A stretch of DNA of 64,000 nucleotides from Phoronis australis (taxonomy: Eukaryota > Phoronida > Phoronidae). The stretch spans positions 161,339 to 225,338 of the forward strand of contig NMRA01000071.1 in NCBI GenBank assembly GCA_002633005.1. Reading direction: 5' to 3'. A program made the translations under genes and the position numbers. Positions within the stretch are counted from its first letter, which is position 1. Each line of letters begins with the position of its first letter. This document shows positions 60,000-64,000 of the stretch, piece by piece. The notes under the pieces are model-generated. The model worked only from the letters and a program-made list of their open reading frames with translations, did not search any database and was not told the DNA's origin.

Positions 60000-60380
60000 T
60001 TAAGGAAAGTGCAGAGCTAGTCATTCCAAAGAAACCAAATGTGATCCTGGAAGACATTGAGAGTATCGCAAAGGAAAGTAAATTACAATTAGGGGGCACT
60101 CCAGAGGTCGGATTCATCCAATAATCAATGGTAGTTACAAGCTATGGTTATTCTTCAGTGGTAGGCAAATAGAAGCGAAAACTAAACTGAAACTGTGACT
60201 AGGGGGGAACACCAGTCAGAACAATCCAAAAATGGGCAATTGCTGTTCAAGGTCTCTCCAGGAAAAAATCATATCAGCCAATTGCATGAATATGATTCAC
60301 CAAACTTGGCAGCTATATTAAAGCCCTATGCAAAAATAAAACTGGCACTAGAGGGCACAGCAGTCACCACAATTGTCCAA
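60000..60380. repeat. Diffuse repeat family with CTCF-like boxes
   Basis: Boxes ttagggggcactccag (60087), gactaggggggaacacc (60197) and ggcactagagggcacagca (60345). Confidence 0.5.
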
Positions 60381-60385
60381 TAGGC

Positions 60386-61565
60386 CTTTTGCGAGTTTAT
60401 AACAATAACGCGAGATTATGTGAGACTAAACTGTGACGTCACGGGAAGTGGGGCAAAAGCTTGTTGGTCATTTGCCCAATACGGTAGCAGAGTGTATTGT
60501 GTTATTGTCTTCGAGTTTTTAGCCGTTTAGTTCGAAAAATGCCCAAAAGCATTGCTGTTATGGCAAATGAACTTCAGATTCGCACTACAATACGTTTTAT
60601 CGCGTTCTGTACTAATTTCGTCCCGCGTATTTTAAACGGGCGGTAGGCGAAATCCGCTCACTGGTAAAGTTTTCACCTCGTCGAAAATACATTCTACACC
60701 TAAAATTAACACCTAAAAGGCTCTTACTTTCTTCAGTGACTCTTTCTGCTTCTAAACATATCTTCGATGAAGCATATAATATACGGGAATTCAGGTGACT
60801 TAGGCGAAGAATTCCAACTCCACTTTAAGTTGTGGTTACTGTTAACTTTGTCCGCGCGCGCGATTACCACAATCAAGTATTTCAACTGAGTCAGGTGAGT
60901 ATGAGGCAAAGGCTAGCGCGAGACTGAGCGAAGCGCGAGATCTGGCGCGTGACCTGGTCGGAGCGTGACACTTGCAAAATAGCATGAGAAAATATCAAGA
61001 CAAGTGAAATTTGTAAGATTTGTGTCCCTTGGACTTTTTGTTCGTCAACAGGCGTGATTTCACGTAATTTCCTCAAAATGGCGGCTCTTTAGTGAGAGAA
61101 ACTCGAGAGAACCGCGAGGTTTTCATGAATATGCTCAAGTTATTTGTAGACTAAATTGTGTCCAGAGTCAGGGTATGTGTTGATTATAAGTTCATGTGCA
61201 CATATGCATGTTTCATTTGATTTTATTTGCTGTATTTTGAAGTGAATATCTTTTTATGGGGATACACTATCGCCCCTGTATGCCTGCGCCATTCAGGCCT
61301 AGAGCGGGTTAAGTTCCAATTTCAGTCCGTTCACAGCTTCGCACAACATAACAAGGTCACGTTTTCTTCGTCTATTCACAGTTATTCCACGACCCATCTA
61401 CCATATCTTAAGTTGTTTTAACGTTTTAAGCGTAAAATTCACCATAAGAACTCCAGTAAGTTTTAGCGTGTGTAGCAAAGACTCGGGGCAAAACAAGAGC
61501 AATATGGCGGGTTTTGCCCCCTTTCCGGTGACGTCACAGTGACTAGCGAGAAACTCGCAAGTGAG
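60386..61565. mobile_element. Inverted-end element with CRE palindromes near both ends
   Basis: Left gcgagtttataacaataacg and right (inverted) gcgagtttctcgctagtcac ends are similar. Both are followed by gtgacgtcacggga-like and caccggaaagg-like blocks and ggggcaaaa. TGACGTCA occurs at 60434-60441 and 61529-61536. A perfect YY1-type motif aaaatggcggc sits at 61075-61085. No transposase seen. Confidence 0.6.
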
Positions 61566-62134
61566 CTATTATCAATGTCAGCCAAGTTTCTATTTCAAAA
61601 AAATTGTTAAGACAGTTGAAGCCATTTAGCAGATAGAAAGGAGATAAAAAACAGAAATCCCTAAAATGGGTTAGAAAAATGATGATGACCATATATATTA
61701 TACAGTCAGCAGGGAATACATGGGCAGATGCACATACACACTCTGGCTCTGTTTATTCTGTAGTTAGCAACCAGCAGACATGCCTGACTACAATACTCAT
61801 CACTGAGTGACATTTAATTATGTCAAGACCAACACAAAATGTAAACTAAATTAATGAACACATCAAAGTGAGCTCATGGAAAGACTAAGCACTTGTATGG
61901 TTTCTCTCATCAGGGAATTCTGACGTAACAGAAACTGGTTCAGTGGAATTATCAGAACAGAACAGTATGTCATTTAGTGAAGTTATCCAACAGTGATTGT
62001 TTACCTGGCAATCAGCAAAATAAACTGATATTTTCTATTTACCAAACAATGCACTCATCATTCCCCTTGATCAACAGATGTAATGATACAGATTATGGGA
62101 CAAATAAATTACCATGGCGAGACAATTCCACACA

Positions 62135-62289
62135 AGTGTCCTTATACTCCACACACGCAACTCTCAACTCCAAACAAGTGTCCTAGTACTCCACACACAC
62201 AACTCTCAACTCCAAACAAGTGTCCTTGTACTCCACACACGCAACTCTCAACTCCAAACAAGTGTCCTTGTACTCCACACACGCAACTC
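62135..62289. repeat. Minisatellite, 42-bp unit, left part
   Basis: Units of actccacacacgcaactctc, aactccaaacaagtgtcctt. It resumes at 63591-63670 after the Kolobok-type insertion. Confidence 0.93.
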
Positions 62290-62560
62290 TTAAAGGCGAA
62301 GGCAACCTTTTTTCATGTCACTTTTAGCAAAAATAAGGTCTGTTGGTTATCCCAGACATATTTTTCACTTATAATTACAGCTTTTCGTAATTTAATTAAT
62401 TTCTCGTCCTCTACTCCGGAAGTGACGTTTTGGGAGGCAAGAATTTCGCGCCAATTTCTTTTCATACAGTCAGACTGTGAGAGCTGTCAAGTCAGTCATT
62501 GTTCTACCTCGGATGCGATAAGTTCGGTCGTCGTTTGCTTTTGTTTACGAGTCAGTCAAC

Positions 62561-62770
62561 ATGCCACGCTGTTGCTGCGTACCTGGATGTACTCATTATT
62601 ATTGTCTCACACGCGCTTTGGGTACCTTGCATCGCTTTCCAAAGGATGACACACTTCGCCGTACTTGGCTGGCTCGTTCGAGTGAAGAACGCAGCGCTAC
62701 ACGCTCACGCAGTGACAAGCATTTTCAGCCGACAGATTGCGACAGAGATATGTACGCTGAATTGATGTAG
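62561..62770 (+). pseudogene. THAP zinc-finger fragment (left arm)
   Basis: A 69-residue frame beginning MPRCCCVPGCTHYY, then LHRFPKDDTLRRTWL and RSDKHFQPTDC. The THAP pattern (C-x-C pair, RFP, W, C-x2-H-F) is clear, but the third zinc-ligand Cys is Ser (Ser-Asp-Lys-His-Phe), so zinc binding is probably lost. Start at ATG 62561. Confidence 0.75.
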
Positions 62771-63160
62771 GTCCCTGCGAAACAACGCCTGAAGAAGGGT
62801 TCCATATCGTCGCTGCTGATTCCCGGCAGTGCCCCGTCGCCACCCCCGCCGAGAAGTGCGTTTTTGAAGCGAGAAGCCTCGCAAGCTATGGCCACTATAT
62901 ACAGTGACTGGAGGCACTTCATCTACTGTCACCCATGCCTCTGAACGTACCCCCATAGCGTGCAATTCCAGGAACTAGCAGTGATTCCCCGTGTGCTGTT
63001 GTCTCTCTAGCCTAGAGCCTGTAAGCAGCCCTGCAACGATGTTGAGCAGTGGGAGTGAATACAGGCCCAATTTGACACCCAGTGAAAAGTACAGTTCGTC
63101 ATCCAATGAACAGATCGCTGAGCCTAAGTTTGATAAGTTTATTGTAGACTTGTATTGGAA

Positions 63161-63343
63161 CTATTTCGAAGGTGCCATGTGTGTGACGAGGGAGTCGCAC
63201 GGCAGGACTTTGTAAGCAGTTTGGGTGCTCAAGTTACCATCCACTGGTAATGTGTCGCGGTACACTCGGGCAAGAGGGACAGTTCTTCCTCTGTACGTGA
63301 TACGATAATGAGTACATCTCGGTAGGTAGCAGCAGCGTGGCAT
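63161..63343 (-). pseudogene. Second, more decayed THAP fragment (right arm)
   Basis: Reads MPRCCYLPRCTHYRITYRG from the ATG at 63343 and is mirrored relative to the left-arm frame. The RFP/W/H-F part is not preserved. Confidence 0.6.
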
Positions 63344-63590
63344 GTTGACTACGACCGAAGTTATCACCACCGAGGTAGAACAATGACTGACTCGACTGCT
63401 CTCACAGTCAGACTGTATGAAAAGAAATTGGCGCGAAATTCGTACCTCCCAAAACGTCACTTCCGGAGTAGACGACGAGTAATTAATTAAATTACGAAAA
63501 GATGTAAATAAGTGAAAAATATGTCTGGAATAATCAACGAACACCATTTTTGCTAAAAATGACATGAAAAAAGGTTGCCTTCGCCTTTAA

Positions 63591-63670
63591 CTACACACAA
63601 GTGTCCTTGTACTCCACACAAACTCTTAACTTCACACAAGTGTCCTTGTACTCCACACACGCAACTTTCA
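63591..63670. repeat. Minisatellite, 42-bp unit, right part
   Basis: Two to three drifting units continuing the array at 62135. Confidence 0.85.
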
Positions 63671-63794
63671 AATCCTCCATGTCCAACAACTCCACACGTG
63701 TGCCCCTAAACCACACACACGTCAGAGACCTTACGTCAGATATGAACTAGCAATAATTCATTTCAAAGATTCCACATCATCCTTCCATGTGCCT

Positions 63795-64000
63795 CATGGG
63801 CTTATATAAAACATGTAGGCTTATCTGTGCCACATAGGCCTATATGTAGGCTTATCTGCGCCACATAGGCCTATATGTAGGCTTATCTGTGCCACATAGG
63901 CCTATATGTAGGCTTATCTGTGCCACATAGGCCTATATGTAGGCTTATCTGTGCCACATAGGCCTATATGTAGGCTTATCTGTGCCACATAGGCCTATCT
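63795..64000. repeat. Minisatellite, 31-bp unit, at least 6 copies
   Basis: Near-perfect gccacataggcctatatgta, ggcttatctgt units running off the right edge. Confidence 0.95.

Larger units (their letters stand above)
62294..63586 (+). mobile_element. Kolobok-type element, TTAA flanks, long inverted repeats
   Basis: TTAA at 62290-62293 and 63587-63590. The ends AGGCGAAGGCAACCTTTTTT mirror each other and the inverted repeats extend about 290 bases into both halves. A THAP-domain frame starts in each arm. TTAA duplications combined with a THAP domain are the hallmark of the Kolobok superfamily. At 1293 bp it lacks the catalytic part and is non-autonomous. Confidence 0.8.

Noticed and set aside
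256-63670. CRISPR-like regular repeats
   Set aside because: Arrays are head-to-tail tandem repeats without unique spacers, in a eukaryotic genome with no cas genes.

Overview
This is a eukaryotic, animal genomic window. Spliced exons are separated by kilobase introns, the intergenic-like DNA is AT-rich, and decayed DNA transposons, Penelope-like retroelements and more than 30 minisatellite arrays are spread throughout. There is no bacterial-style operon content. The mix of very dense minisatellites, one of which reiterates an exon/intron boundary, with Kolobok, piggyBac and hAT-like elements points to a marine invertebrate. An amphioxus (Branchiostoma) is my best guess, at moderate to low confidence.

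Almost the whole window is one gene on the minus strand: the 5' half of an unc13/Munc13 homologue, the presynaptic vesicle-priming factor. I rebuilt 10 exons directly from splice sites and reading-phase continuity, plus one unfamiliar exon and three candidate microexons. From 5' to 3' on the minus strand: 58888-58789, 43934-43817 and 42602-42479 (N-terminal C2A domain), a 15-nt microexon candidate at 40241-40227, 37673-37603 (helical segment after C2A), an 18-nt microexon candidate at 35638-35621, 32414-32258, 29424-29296, 26165-26070, 21322-21248, a 12-nt microexon candidate at 20118-20107, 19303-19208, 18280-17227 (a long Tyr/Asp/Ser-rich linker ending in a calmodulin-binding-type helix), and 1281-898 (unfamiliar linker, tentatively the same gene). 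The start codon lies upstream (beyond 64000). The C1, C2B, MUN and C2C regions lie downstream (below position 1). One small exon between 37603 and 32414 is needed for phase and was not securely located.

Layout of the rest. 1-17 kb is one intron holding minisatellites, a broken Penelope-like element (6.3-8.3 kb), a terminal-inverted-repeat element with a HIRAN-like coding relic (11.65-13.12 kb) and an assembly gap inside a 54-bp array. 17-43 kb holds most exons, many with minisatellites very close to the splice sites, two short CAGGG-ended elements (21.9 and 23.4 kb), a piggyBac-like element with a fold-back element nested in its terminus (30.2-31.8 kb) and an LTR-like sequence whose promoter carries heat-shock elements (34.6-35.25 kb). 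43-58.8 kb is the large C2A intron, with a second dead Penelope-like element, two related large elements (50.2-52.2 and 53.46-55.65 kb) and more arrays. 58.9-64 kb is upstream intron with a CRE-bearing inverted-repeat element and a Kolobok-type THAP element (62.29-63.59 kb).

The most interesting signal is at 42047-42602. The 3' end of a C2A exon together with its 5' splice site is tandemly repeated in 72-bp units, in frame, so one domain boundary has several alternative donors and potential extra exons.
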